Notes: a model not told the origin generated them from the letters alone. Shown: positions 9,028-17,268, counted from the first letter of the stretch. The stretch: 64,000 nt of DNA from an uncultured Acetobacteraceae bacterium (GCA_943912335.1 CALTUD010000011.1:36860-100859), one strand, 5' to 3'. Made by a program: numbers and translations.

Positions 9028-9366
9028 TTACTTCTTCTTCGGCGCGGCCTTCTTCGGCGCGGCGTCCTTCTTCGCGGCCGGCTTGTCGGACTCGCCGTTC
9101 AGCGCGTCCTTCAGGCCCTTGGCGGCGCGGAAGCGGGCCGCCTTGCTGGCCGCGATCGAGATCGCCTCGCCGGTCTGCGGGTTGCGGCCTTGGCGCGCGG
9201 CGCGCTCGGACACGTCGAAGATGCCGAGGCCGGAATAACGGACCTCTTCACCGGCGTTCAGCGCCTCGACGATGGTCTTCGCGACCGCCTCGAGCACCTG
9301 GCCGGCGGCGTCACGGGACAGATCGGCGTGCGATGCGACCTTCGCCACGAGATCGGCATGATTCAT
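9028..9366 (-). CDS. HU-family DNA-binding protein with Lys-rich tail
   Basis: A 112-residue histone-like protein. Residues 1-90 are a standard HU/IHF fold: MNHADLVAKVA, then GLGIFDVSERAARQGRNPQTG with the DNA-intercalating Arg-Asn-Pro tip of the beta arm. A tail of about 20 residues follows, rich in Lys, Ala and Pro (AAKKDAAPKKAAPKKK), like eukaryotic H1 or bacterial Hc1 tails. HU compacts and bends DNA without sequence specificity; the tail should increase DNA affinity. The start at 9366 is preceded by a strong ribosome site (GGAGGA, 7 bases away). The ~200 bases upstream, shared with the lipoprotein 3' end, are AT-poor with no obvious sigma-70 boxes. Confidence 0.95.
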   Translation of the reverse strand: MNHADLVAKVASHADLSRDAAGQVLEAVAKTIVEALNAGEEVRYSGLGIFDVSERAARQGRNPQTGEAISIAASKAARFRAAKGLKDALNGESDKPAAKKDAAPKKAAPKKK

Positions 9367-9568
9367 GGTTCTTCCTCCGATTGGTGAGAGCAGCAACGTT
9401 CGGCCCGCAGGAAGTTGCCGGGTCGGTCCGTGCTGCGGCTATGCCCCGCCTGGGGCCGATAGCGCCTGGGAGCGAGAAAGACAGCACCTTAGGGCCGCTT
9501 CAAGCCCCCCGAATGCACGGAGATGTGGAAAACTCGGGCAATCGGCCCGGATTTCGCTGTTTTGGCGA

Positions 9569-9925
9569 TCACGGTTGCGAAGGTGCAGCGATCTCCCACC
9601 CGTCGCCCACCGCGCGAAGGGGAAAATATTGCGGTCGCAGCACCACCTTGCCGTCGCCGGGACGGCGCACCTGCTCCCAGACCGAGCAGCGCAGACGGTC
9701 CGGCGTCGGGCCCGGCGCGGTCACGACGGGCGCATGCAGGATGCCCACATGCGACACATCGGCGCGCGCATCGGCCTGGTCCAGGAAATCGAGCACGTAG
9801 GGGTTGGCGCAGGAGCGGGGCGCGCAACCGGACAGAAGGGCGGCGGCGCACAGCAGAACGGGGATCGCCGCAGCGGCTCGGGGCTTGAGGACGGTCACGT
9901 TGACGCATGGCTCCAGATGGCGCAT
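9569..9925 (-). CDS. Small putative lipoprotein
   Basis: A reading frame of up to 118 residues encoding a short lipoprotein. The hydrophobic segment AIPVLLCAAALLSGC ends in a lipobox (LLSGC), after which the mature protein has ~85 residues (SCANPYVLDFLDQAD... ending IAAPSQP). A GTG at 9898 (MTVLKPRAA) would give a more typical signal-peptide length and may be the true start. I do not recognise the family. Both neighbours (HU downstream, a glycosyltransferase divergent) are unrelated, so context says little. Coding confidence rests on the lipobox and the codon bias. Confidence 0.65.
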   Translation of the reverse strand: MRHLEPCVNVTVLKPRAAAAIPVLLCAAALLSGCAPRSCANPYVLDFLDQADARADVSHVGILHAPVVTAPGPTPDRLRCSVWEQVRRPGDGKVVLRPQYFPLRAVGDGWEIAAPSQP

Positions 9926-10023
9926 CCCCGGCCACCATTCGGCCGTGCGATCGAAACAAGTCTGGCAGTCCAGACAGCCCGACGCCATCCCATGCGATGC
10001 CGAACCGGTCGGGGGAGCGCTTG

Positions 10024-11466
10024 ATGGGAACCGCGATCGGGCAGGCCCGGATCTGGGTCGATGTGGAAGATCTGTTCCAGTATGCAACCAACAGCACGCG
10101 GCCGAGTGGCATCCAGCGCGTCGTGTTCGAGCTGTGCCGCGCGCTTCAGGCCGCGCCGGACGTGGCGGGGCGGATCGGCTTCCTGCGCCACGATCCGGTG
10201 CGGAACGGGTTCGTGTCGGTGTCGTTCGAGCAGATCGACGCCCTGCATCGCCGCCTGACGGCCCCTTCCCCGGCATCGCCCCCGAGCGCGCTCACGCAGC
10301 GCGACGCCAGCGCCGACGGCGCCGCCGCGCCTGGAGCCCTGCGCCGTCTGGCCTATCGCCTGCCGCCCGAGATCCGTGCGCCTGCCGTCCGTCTGCTCAA
10401 GGCGCAGAAGGAGGGCGTGGTGTCGGTTGCGTTTCTGGCGCTGGCGGCCGGGCGTCTCGGCGGCGGGCGCCTGCGCCGGTCGGGGCGGCGGGCCGCGAAG
10501 GAAGCCACGTCCGAGACGGCAGCGCCTTCGTTGCGGTTCGAACGGGACGTGCGGTCCGGCGACGTGCTGCTGGTTCCCGGTTCGCCCTGGTTCCACCCGT
10601 TCTATGCGGCGATGGTGTCGGAAATCCGCCAGCGTCACGGGCTGCGCGTCGCCGTGCTGTTCCATGACGTGATCCCCTTGATCCGGCCGGAATGGTGCCA
10701 GCGCAATCTGGTGGCCCGGTTCGGGCACTGGGTGGACACGCTGCTGCCTCTGGTGGACGTACCCCTGGCCGTCAGCCGCTCCACCGCCCGCGATCTGGAG
10801 CGCCATGCCGCTCACCAGAATGTCGCCCTGCCGCGTTCGCCGCACGCCATCCCGCTCGGCACCGGCTTTTCCAGGCCGGGACAGAGCGGCGCGGCGCGGT
10901 CCGCAGCGTCGGCGAGGCTGCCGGCGCCCGGCAGCTACGTGCTGATCGTATCCACGGTGGAAGTGCGCAAGAACCATATCCTGCTGTTCCGGATCTGGCG
11001 GCGTCTGCTGGACGAGATGCCGGCGGAGCGGGTGCCGACCCTGGTGTTCGCGGGGCGGATCGGCTGGATGGTGGAGGATCTGGTCGGCCAGCTCCGCAAT
11101 ACCGACTGGCTCGGCGGCAAGATCGCCTTCGTGGAAGACCCGGACGATGGCGAGCTGGAACAGCTTTATCGCGGCTGCCGCTTCACGGTGTTTCCGTCCT
11201 TCTATGAGGGCTGGGGATTGCCGGTGACGGAAAGCCTCGGCTTCGGCCGGCCCTGCGTGGCTTCGAACAGCAGCGCCCTGCCGGAAGCGGGCGGCGTGCT
11301 CGCCCGCTATTTCGACCCGGAGGACGGCAACGCCGCCTTCGCCGAGATCCGGCGGGCGATCGAGGATGTGGACGGCACCGAGGCGTGGGCGGCGCAGGTG
11401 CAGAGTGCGTTCCAGCCGGTCCGGTGGGACGAGACGGTCCGTGTGTTGCTGGAGGCGCTCGAATAA
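10024..11466 (+). CDS. Glycosyltransferase family 4 with long N-terminal region
   Basis: A 480-residue GT-B transferase. ATG 10024 is preceded by GGGGGA. The N-terminal part (WVDVEDLFQYATNSTRPSGIQR) is a pattern common in transferases annotated as mannosyl- or rhamnosyltransferases of polysaccharide loci. The C-terminal domain has STVEVRKNHILLF, a donor-binding segment, and FPSFYEGWGLPVTESLGFGRP with the EX7E-type glutamates. It probably extends a cell-surface glycan in the cytoplasm. There is a low-complexity, arginine-rich linker around residues 130-165. It is isolated from the other glycan genes, divergent from the small lipoprotein gene and convergent with a lytic transglycosylase gene. 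Confidence 0.87.
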   Translation: MGTAIGQARIWVDVEDLFQYATNSTRPSGIQRVVFELCRALQAAPDVAGRIGFLRHDPVRNGFVSVSFEQIDALHRRLTAPSPASPPSALTQRDASADGAAAPGALRRLAYRLPPEIRAPAVRLLKAQKEGVVSVAFLALAAGRLGGGRLRRSGRRAAKEATSETAAPSLRFERDVRSGDVLLVPGSPWFHPFYAAMVSEIRQRHGLRVAVLFHDVIPLIRPEWCQRNLVARFGHWVDTLLPLVDVPLAVSRSTARDLERHAAHQNVALPRSPHAIPLGTGFSRPGQSGAARSAASARLPAPGSYVLIVSTVEVRKNHILLFRIWRRLLDEMPAERVPTLVFAGRIGWMVEDLVGQLRNTDWLGGKIAFVEDPDDGELEQLYRGCRFTVFPSFYEGWGLPVTESLGFGRPCVASNSSALPEAGGVLARYFDPEDGNAAFAEIRRAIEDVDGTEAWAAQVQSAFQPVRWDETVRVLLEALE

Positions 11467-11470
11467 GGCG

Positions 11471-11558
11471 AAAGCGTCGCCCCAAGCCGGGGAAAGCCCG
11501 AAAATTTGGGTTTCCAAAGGGCGACCGCCCTTTGGTGAGGTCTGGAGCGAAGCTCCAG
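11471..11558. repeat. Hairpin cluster at a convergent junction
   Basis: Between the stops at 11466 and 11563 nearly every base lies in an inverted repeat. CCAAAGGGC/GCCCTTTGG (11514-11535) is a 9-bp stem with loop GACC, CTGGAGC/GCTCCAG (11542-11558) is a 7-bp stem with loop GAA, and an imperfect GGAAAGCCC/GGGTTTCC stem lies around 11490-11514. The first resembles the second hairpin at 6371-6390 (AAAGGG-C-GAC-G-CCCTTT). It is probably a dispersed repeat acting as a bidirectional terminator. Confidence 0.55.
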
Positions 11559-11562
11559 CCAC

Positions 11563-12042
11563 CTACGATCGGTTTTTGATCATCCGCCGCTGCAGCGCGA
11601 TCCGCTGCGCCACGCTCCGTTGCACCACTGCCGGCGCCGCTCCCGGATCGAACAAACGCTGCGCCGAGCGCATCACCAGCCCCTGATAGGCGATGTTCAG
11701 TTCCGGCGTGTGCGAATGGTAGTTGCCCACCGCCCGCATCAGGTCGCCATGCGTCTCGTCCAGATAGGTGCGCATGATCGCGCCCGCCGCGGCCACGTTG
11801 TAGCAGGTGTCGTCGCGCAGGCGCCGGTAGACCGTGGCCGGATCGGTGTGGGTGTAGCGCGCCAGGGGCCAGAGCCAGGTGGTGTTCACCTGCATCACGC
11901 CCAGATCCTCGGTGGCGTTGCTGTTGCGATGCACGAGACCGGGGCTGCCGCCTTCCACCGCCTGGATCGACGGCAGGACGCGCGGCGGCAGGTGGTAGAG
12001 CCCGGCGACGAGTCCCATGCAGGCCAGAAACGGGACGGGCAT
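11563..12042 (-). CDS. Lytic transglycosylase (SLT domain)
   Basis: A 159-residue single-domain SLT (VirB1/IagB-like) protein. It would cleave peptidoglycan to make room for envelope-spanning machines. Seen: the catalytic Glu in IQAVEGGSPGLVHRN, then DLGVMQVNTTWLWP (the GLMQI-like motif), and NYHSHTPELNIAYQGLVM. Relatives carry a signal peptide in front of the segment matching LACMGLVAGLYHLPP. Here the reading frame offers only about seven residues before it, so either a non-ATG start, a changed start or loss of export should be considered. It is divergent from gspG by 93 bases, and a role in inserting the type II secretion machine is a reasonable inference. Confidence 0.8.
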   Translation of the reverse strand: MPVPFLACMGLVAGLYHLPPRVLPSIQAVEGGSPGLVHRNSNATEDLGVMQVNTTWLWPLARYTHTDPATVYRRLRDDTCYNVAAAGAIMRTYLDETHGDLMRAVGNYHSHTPELNIAYQGLVMRSAQRLFDPGAAPAVVQRSVAQRIALQRRMIKNRS

Positions 12043-12135
12043 CAAGGAGCATCGCGGCGGTGCATGGCGGGCATCCTATCGCATCCGCCGGCTTCGTGCG
12101 AAATCTTCTGTGTGCGGAGAAGAGCGAGACCATTC

Positions 12136-12573
12136 ATGCGCAAGGCCGACCTGTTGCATCGCCGTCAGAACGAGGCGGGCTTCACCCTGATCGAGCTTCT
12201 GGTGGTGATCGCCATTCTCGGTCTGCTGATTGCCCTGGTGGCGCCGTCCGTGCTGCGTCAGCTCGGCGGGGCCAAGGTGTCGATCGCCAAGCAGTCGATC
12301 GAACGGGTCGGGCAGATCCTCGACCTCTACAAGCTCGATGTCGGCAACTACCCGACCGGCGACCAGGGATTGCAGGCGCTGGTGGTCAAGCCGGACGGGG
12401 TGGAGAACTGGAACGGCCCCTACGTGAAGAGCAACCAGGTGCCGCTCGATCCGTGGAACCACCCTTACATCTACCACAACCCCTCCACCCGCGAGGGGCT
12501 GGAGTACGATCTGTGCTCGCAGGGGCCGTCGGGAAACGCCGGCGATACGTCCTCGCAGATCTGCAACAAATAG
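12136..12573 (+). CDS. gspG: Type II secretion major pseudopilin GspG
   Basis: A 145-residue prepilin. The cleavage motif EAG-FTLIELLVVIAILG (cut after G15, Glu at +5 = E20) opens the mature protein, and the rest is the GspG fold: NYPTGDQGLQALV, PYVKSNQVPLDPWNHPYIY and a C-terminal disulfide-type pair (LCSQ...QICNK). GspG polymerises into the short pseudopilus that pushes substrates through the GspD channel. It lies 10 bases upstream of the prepilin peptidase that should process it. Start ATG 12136; a long n-region (14 residues) precedes the cleavage site. Confidence 0.96.
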   Translation: MRKADLLHRRQNEAGFTLIELLVVIAILGLLIALVAPSVLRQLGGAKVSIAKQSIERVGQILDLYKLDVGNYPTGDQGLQALVVKPDGVENWNGPYVKSNQVPLDPWNHPYIYHNPSTREGLEYDLCSQGPSGNAGDTSSQICNK

Positions 12574-12583
12574 CGCCGTTCCG

Positions 12584-13321
12584 GTGGGCGTCGTTTGGCC
12601 CGCCTGCCTGCTGCCGATCCTTTTCTCGCCGTTCATCGGCAGCCTGATCGGCGTGCTGGCGATGCGTCTGCCGGAGGGGCGACCGGTCGGCATGGCGCGG
12701 TCGGCTTGCGACGGGTGCGGCCGCACGCTGGGCGTCCTCGATCTGATGCCGGTGCTGAGCTATCTGGCGCTTCGCGGCCGCTGCCGTACCTGTCGCGCCC
12801 CGATCGGCCGGGCGCATCTGTTTGTCGAGCTCGCTGCGATCGCCGTCGCCTGCCTGCCGGCGGTGCTCGAACCGGAGGCCGACCCGCTTCGGACCTGGAG
12901 CATCTGCACGCTCGGCTGGGCGGCGCTGCTGCTGAGCTGGATCGACTGGCGGGCGATGCTCCTGCCGGACGTGATCACCCTGCCGCTGCTGCTTCTGGGG
13001 CTCTTGCTGTGCTGGTGGGCCGATCCGGCCATGCTGCCGGACCATGCGCTCGCTGCCGTGTGCGGCTATGCGCTGTTGCGCGCCATTGCGCTCTTTTATC
13101 GACGGCTGCGCGGTCGGGAGGGCATGGGCGCGGGCGATGCCAAGCTGCTGGCGGCCGGTGGCGCGTGGCTGGGTTTGCAGGCCCTGCCGCTGATGCTGTT
13201 TGGCGGCGCCGTGGCGACGCTGCTGCTGGCGCTTGCGACTGGTCGTACGCGCGGCGGCGATGCGGTGCCGTTCGGGCCGGGTTTGGCCGTGGCGATGTGG
13301 GTGGTGTTTCTGGTGGGCTGA
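12584..13321 (+). CDS. gspO: Prepilin peptidase / N-methyltransferase GspO
   Basis: A 245-residue polytopic aspartic peptidase that cleaves and N-methylates type II pseudopilins in the inner membrane. Features: the cytoplasmic zinc-type cysteine set (CDGCGRTL...CRTCRAPIG), the first catalytic Asp in SWIDWRAMLLPDVITLPL and the second in GMGAGDAKLLAAGGAW. About seven hydrophobic segments can be counted. It starts with GTG at 12584, just after gspG, so the pair is an operon. The methyltransferase half (first ~100 residues) appears intact. Confidence 0.94.
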   Translation: MGVVWPACLLPILFSPFIGSLIGVLAMRLPEGRPVGMARSACDGCGRTLGVLDLMPVLSYLALRGRCRTCRAPIGRAHLFVELAAIAVACLPAVLEPEADPLRTWSICTLGWAALLLSWIDWRAMLLPDVITLPLLLLGLLLCWWADPAMLPDHALAAVCGYALLRAIALFYRRLRGREGMGAGDAKLLAAGGAWLGLQALPLMLFGGAVATLLLALATGRTRGGDAVPFGPGLAVAMWVVFLVG

Positions 13322-13350
13322 GTTGTTTTGTGTAATAAGATAGAAGAGAT

Positions 13351-13466
13351 GTTCTTTCTTGGAAGAAAGAACCAAAGAACTTCTGTTTGTTTGGATCGGT
13401 GTCGAGCCGTTGCTCCGACCCAAACGGACAGAAGTCTTTTTGCTTCTTTTTCTTCAGAAAAAGAAG
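13351..13466 (+). repeat. Three-hairpin AT-rich repeat, copy 1
   Basis: This 116-base element is AT-rich in a GC-rich genome. It is built of three stems: GTTCTTTCTT/AAGAAAGAAC (10 bp, perfect), a long central stem whose core is ACTTCTG/CAGAAGT and TTTGG/CCAAA around a ~25-base loop, and CTTCTTTTTCT/AGAAAAAGAAG (11 bp, perfect). It lies between gspO and gspE, ending 74 bases before the gspE start. Copies 2 and 3 are at 15297-15412 and 16314-16430. No open frame of its own. Confidence 0.85.
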
Positions 13467-13540
13467 ACCCTTGCTGCTTTCATCCTTCCAGATCGCATGA
13501 CACCCTCTAAACTGGCTGTCCCGAGCATCCTGGGGCCGCC

Positions 13541-15259
13541 ATGAACCACATCCAGCCCACCCCGAACCCGCCCGAAGGCGAGACGCTGCTCGACCGGCTC
13601 GGTCAGATCCTGGTGGAAACGGGCCGTTGCGACGAGCGGAGCCTGGAGCGCGCGAAACGCGCGGCGGAAGAAAGCGGCCGCCGGTTCGACGGCGTGCTGC
13701 TGCAGCTGGGTCTGGTGTCCGAGCGCGGCCTCGCCGACAGCTTTGCCGCCCTGCTCGGCCTGCCGATCCTCCAGGCGGATGCCTATCCGGAAGAACCCGT
13801 TCTGCCGGAGCGTCTGCACGCACGCTTCCTGCGCGACGTGCGTGCTCTGCCGGTTTCGGCGGGGCCGCAGGGATTGATGCTGGCGGTGGCCGATCCGCTC
13901 GACGATTTCGCGGCGCAGGCGATCGGGGTCGCAACCGGTCTGCCCGTTTCGGTCGGCATCGCCGTGCCGATCGAGCTGGAAGCCGCGTTCGATCGGCTCT
14001 ATCCGCGCGACGATGCGGGCGCCACACCCGGCGGCGAAGACGAATCACCGTTGGAAGAAGATGCAGAGCGGCTCAAGGATCTCGCCTCCGAAGCGCCCGT
14101 GATCCGGCTCGTGAACCAGATCGTGTTCCGTGCGGTGGAAACGCGCGCCTCCGACATCCATATCGAGCCGTTCGAGGACCGTCTGCGCATCCGCTACCGC
14201 TATGACGGCGTGCTGCACGAGATGGAAAGTCCGCCGCCGCGTTTGATCCCGGCGATCGTGTCGCGCATCAAGATCATGGCCAAGCTCGACATCGCCGAGC
14301 GTCGTCTGCCGCAGGACGGCCGCATCAAGCTCGCCGTGCGCGGCCAGGAAGTCGATTTCCGCGTGTCCACAATCCCGTCTCTGCACGGCGAAACCGTGGT
14401 GCTGCGCGTTCTCGACCGCAATGCGGTGACGTTCGATTACGAGAAGCTCGGCCTGGCGCCACGCGTCGTCGCGAGACTGGACGAGATGCTGGCGCTGCCG
14501 AACGGCATCGTTCTGGTGACGGGCCCGACCGGCTCAGGCAAGACCACCACGCTCTATACCGGGCTGCTGACGCTGAACGCGGTGACGCGCAAGGTTGTCA
14601 CGGTGGAAGACCCGATCGAGTATCAGCTGCGCGGCATCAACCAGATCCAGATCAAGCCGCAGATCGGATTGTCCTTTGCCGCCCTGCTGCGTTCGATTCT
14701 GCGTCAGGACCCCGACGTGATCATGGTCGGCGAAATCCGTGATCTGGAAACGGCGCAGATCGCCATCCAGGCGGCCCTGACCGGGCATCTGGTTCTGTCC
14801 ACCTTGCACACCAATTCCGCGGCTGCCGCCATCACGCGTCTGCGCGACATGGGCGTGGAAGATTATCTGCTCACCGCGGTTCTGCGCGGCGTGATGGGGC
14901 AGCGTCTGGTGCGCAGGCTCTGCGATTCCTGCAAGCGCGAGGAGGAGGCGGCGCCGGAGATGATCGAACGCTTCGGGCTCGACCGCCGCACGCAGCGTCG
15001 CCCGATCACCCTGTTCCATCCCGTCGGCTGCGCCGCCTGCCGCAACACCGGCTATCGCGGACGTCAGGCGATCGCGGAGTTCCTGGCGCCGGATGCGGAG
15101 GTGGAGCGTTTAATTTTTGCCAGAACCGATCACACGGCGATCGAGCGCGCTGCCGTGCAGGCTGGCATGGTGACGATGTTCGAGGCCGGGGTGGAAGCGG
15201 CTTTGGCCGGTACCACCACGATCGAGGAAGTGGCGCGCTCGATTCGTTCGGAGAACTGA
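13541..15259 (+). CDS. gspE: Type II secretion ATPase GspE
   Basis: A 572-residue traffic ATPase that powers pseudopilus assembly at the inner membrane. In order: an N-terminal GspE-N domain (residues ~15-150; LGQILVETGRCDERSLERA) that docks on GspL, a linker, then the ATPase core. Visible motifs are ASDIHIEPFEDRLRIRYR, the Walker A box GPTGSGKTTT (K334), the Asp box VTVEDPIEYQL, the Walker B box DPDVIMVGEIRD, the His box GHLVLSTLHTN and the zinc-type tetracysteine (CDSCK ... CAACRNTG). All key residues are present. Start ATG 13541. Its partner gspL lies 3.7 kb away, past unrelated genes, and gspF, normally adjacent, is absent from the window. Confidence 0.96.
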   Translation: MNHIQPTPNPPEGETLLDRLGQILVETGRCDERSLERAKRAAEESGRRFDGVLLQLGLVSERGLADSFAALLGLPILQADAYPEEPVLPERLHARFLRDVRALPVSAGPQGLMLAVADPLDDFAAQAIGVATGLPVSVGIAVPIELEAAFDRLYPRDDAGATPGGEDESPLEEDAERLKDLASEAPVIRLVNQIVFRAVETRASDIHIEPFEDRLRIRYRYDGVLHEMESPPPRLIPAIVSRIKIMAKLDIAERRLPQDGRIKLAVRGQEVDFRVSTIPSLHGETVVLRVLDRNAVTFDYEKLGLAPRVVARLDEMLALPNGIVLVTGPTGSGKTTTLYTGLLTLNAVTRKVVTVEDPIEYQLRGINQIQIKPQIGLSFAALLRSILRQDPDVIMVGEIRDLETAQIAIQAALTGHLVLSTLHTNSAAAAITRLRDMGVEDYLLTAVLRGVMGQRLVRRLCDSCKREEEAAPEMIERFGLDRRTQRRPITLFHPVGCAACRNTGYRGRQAIAEFLAPDAEVERLIFARTDHTAIERAAVQAGMVTMFEAGVEAALAGTTTIEEVARSIRSEN

Positions 15260-15296
15260 CGCACCGATGATCGTCAGCGTTGGTGTCTTGATAGGT

Positions 15297-15412
15297 GTTC
15301 TTTCTTGAAAGAAAGAACCAAAGAACTTTTGTTCGTTTGGTGTGGTGCTGAAACACACGCATAGCCCAAACATACAAAAGTCTTTTTGCTTCTTTTCCTT
15401 CAGAAAAAGAAG
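15297..15412 (+). repeat. Three-hairpin AT-rich repeat, copy 2
   Basis: Same architecture and orientation as copy 1, 37 bases after the gspE stop. The first stem GTTCTTTCTT/AAGAAAGAAC is intact. The central stem reads ACTTTTG/CAAAAGT where copy 1 reads ACTTCTG/CAGAAGT, a compensatory change that keeps pairing. The third stem has one mismatch. It ends 36 bases before the start of the phosphodiesterase gene. Confidence 0.85.
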
Positions 15413-15448
15413 ACTTACTCAGATCCTGTCCTCTTTCCGGAGAGCCGC

Positions 15449-16273
15449 ATGAATCCCGTTCCGCGCCTTCTGTGTCTTGCAGCTCTGGCCGGCTTCGGAT
15501 CAGCTCCGGCATATGCCGCCGATCTCGCTGCGCGCCTGAATGGATCAGGGCCGATCATCTGCGCGCATCGCGGCTGGCTGTCGCCGTCCGAGACCGAGAA
15601 CGATCTGCAAACCTTTCAGCACACGGAACGAGCCGATCCATTCATGCTGGAAATGGACCTGTCCGTCACACGCGATGGCGGCATCGTTCTGATGCACGAC
15701 GCGACGGTCGACCGAACCACCGACGGGCATGGCCCGGTATCGTCCCTGGACACGGCGCAGATCGCGCAACTGCATCTGCGCCCACGTGGTGGCGTCGCCG
15801 GGCCGGACGCGCCGCCGACTTTGGGATCGGTGCTGGCCTGGGCCGCCACCGATCCCGACGCGCTGTTGATGCTCGACATCAAGAAGACCCCGCCAGACAA
15901 GGCGATGAAACAGGTGCGTGCGGCCGGTATGACGCCGCGCGTTCTGCTGCTCGCCTTCGATCGCGACACGGCTGCCCGTGCCTTCGCGTCGGACCCGGAG
16001 GTGCTGGTGTCGGTCCTGATCACGAAGGAGACCGATCTGGACCTTTATCGGGCGATGGCCGGCGCTGGACGTCGTTTCGCTGCCTATGTTCCGGCGAGCA
16101 GTCCGGCCGCTTTGTTCGAGCGCGCGCATCGAGCGGGTGCGTTCGTGATCACCGATCTGCTGGACCGCCGGGATGCGCTGGCGCCAGGGGCCGATCCATC
16201 CGTTCTGGCGGGGCGGCATGCCGATATCGTCGTCAGCAACGATCCGCGCGCGACGCTTGCCGTCATGCGGTGA
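15449..16273 (+). CDS. Exported glycerophosphodiester phosphodiesterase-family protein
   Basis: A 274-residue GDPD-family TIM barrel that would hydrolyse glycerophosphodiesters to glycerol 3-phosphate plus an alcohol. The N-terminus (LLCLAALAGFGSAPAYAAD) is a signal peptide with an AYA-A type cleavage site, so it works in the periplasm or outside. Catalytic features: the first His-Arg in ICAHRGWLSPSE, the metal-binding Glu-x-Asp in MLEMDLSVTRDGG and the second His in VLMHDATVDRTTDG, plus LMLDIKKT. The usual PENT motif after HRG is replaced by SETEND. ATG 15449 is preceded by GGAGAG. It sits inside the gsp locus and could be a type II substrate, but that is only inference. Confidence 0.88.
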   Translation: MNPVPRLLCLAALAGFGSAPAYAADLAARLNGSGPIICAHRGWLSPSETENDLQTFQHTERADPFMLEMDLSVTRDGGIVLMHDATVDRTTDGHGPVSSLDTAQIAQLHLRPRGGVAGPDAPPTLGSVLAWAATDPDALLMLDIKKTPPDKAMKQVRAAGMTPRVLLLAFDRDTAARAFASDPEVLVSVLITKETDLDLYRAMAGAGRRFAAYVPASSPAALFERAHRAGAFVITDLLDRRDALAPGADPSVLAGRHADIVVSNDPRATLAVMR

Positions 16274-16313
16274 GCGACGTTTTCAGATCAAGCGACATAA
16301 GCACAAGGCAGAT

Positions 16314-16430
16314 CTTCATTTTCTAAAGAAAAAGAAGCAAAAAGACTTTTATCCGTTTGGGTTGTAAGTGTGTTTCTGCCGCCGTGCCAAACGGACGAAA
16401 GTTCTTTGGTTCTTTCTTTCAAGAAAGAAC
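16314..16430 (-). repeat. Three-hairpin AT-rich repeat, copy 3 (inverted)
   Basis: Reverse-oriented copy of the element at 13351 and 15297. On the minus strand it again reads GTTCTTTCTT/AAGAAAGAAC stem, central CGTTTGG/CCAAACG stem, then CTTCTTTTTCT paired with AGAAAATGAAG (one mismatch). It fills the gap between the convergent phosphodiesterase and SH3-lipoprotein genes, where it could serve as a terminator in both directions. Confidence 0.85.
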
Positions 16431-16441
16431 ATTCCTCTCCT

Positions 16442-17179
16442 TCAGTGCGGCGGCCCGTCCAGCATGCTCTGATGCACCCAGCCCCAGGGCGCATCGTCGC
16501 CCACCTGATACCAGCCCCCGGGCGCGGTGCCGAACACATGCAGCGCCGTGCCCTGCGGCACCACGCGCACGGATTCCCCCTGCGGCGTGGCATGCAGATT
16601 GGCGTTCTGGCGCATCGTCACGGTGCCGCTGGCCGGCGTCACCCCTGGCGCCGTACCCTGCGGCGTTCCCCCCGAGACGGCTGGCGCGCTCGCCGTGGAC
16701 GAGGCGGTATTCTCCGACGGGCGTGGAATCTCGTTCGGCACCGGCGGGATCGGCGCCACGCTTTGCACGGGTCCGTCGGATGGGCCGCCCTTGTCGTAGC
16801 AATGCACCACGAGGGCGAGATAGGTGCGGTCGGCATCGGCCACGCTGGTGCCGATGAAACGCGCATCGTCCGGATTGCTCCAGCCGCCTTTCGCGTCGCG
16901 CTGCATCACCGCCACGAACGGCACGAACAGGGCCGGATCGTCCGGATAGGGCGAGACCTGGCCGCACACGGCGCGCCGGTCGTCCAGCGCCTGGGCGTAG
17001 CTCTGCACGCCGCGGAACGCGGCGCTTCTGGCGTTGGGCAGCGCTGCGCGGATCGCGGCTTCTGCGGCGGAAACGGCAGCGGGGGCGGCTGCATCGGTGG
17101 CGGAAGCCGGCGTCTTGGCCGGCTTGCACCCGGCGACGAGCAGCATCGCCGCGAACCCCACCCAAACCGTCTTCCGCAT
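16442..17179 (-). CDS. SH3-domain lipoprotein
   Basis: A 245-residue putative lipoprotein. MRKTVWVGFAAMLLVAGC gives a signal peptide and lipobox (LVAGC). The middle region (residues ~40-130) is an unrecognised domain with two Cys (VCGQVSPYPDDPALF and VVHCYDKGG). A Pro/Ser/Thr-rich linker follows, then a C-terminal bacterial SH3-like domain (TVTMRQNANLHATPQGESVR ... APGGWYQVGDDAPWGWVHQ) of the kind that binds peptidoglycan or proteins. It is probably attached to the envelope. It lies 89 bases downstream of the LuxR-like gene on the same strand and may be part of that transcript. Confidence 0.8.
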   Translation of the reverse strand: MRKTVWVGFAAMLLVAGCKPAKTPASATDAAAPAAVSAAEAAIRAALPNARSAAFRGVQSYAQALDDRRAVCGQVSPYPDDPALFVPFVAVMQRDAKGGWSNPDDARFIGTSVADADRTYLALVVHCYDKGGPSDGPVQSVAPIPPVPNEIPRPSENTASSTASAPAVSGGTPQGTAPGVTPASGTVTMRQNANLHATPQGESVRVVPQGTALHVFGTAPGGWYQVGDDAPWGWVHQSMLDGPPH

Positions 17180-17268
17180 GTGTTCATGTCCTCCCGCAGG
17201 CCCAACAGACGCCGGAAACAGGGCGGAAGTTCGTTCGGGCGGAAACAGTCCGGGCTGACGGCGCCCTT

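Noticed and set aside
12136..13321. gspG and gspO as part of a type IV pilus system
   Set aside because: GspG length and C-terminal pattern, together with gspE, gspL, gspM, gspD and gspK nearby, fit type II secretion; no pilA, pilT or pilQ-type gene is present.
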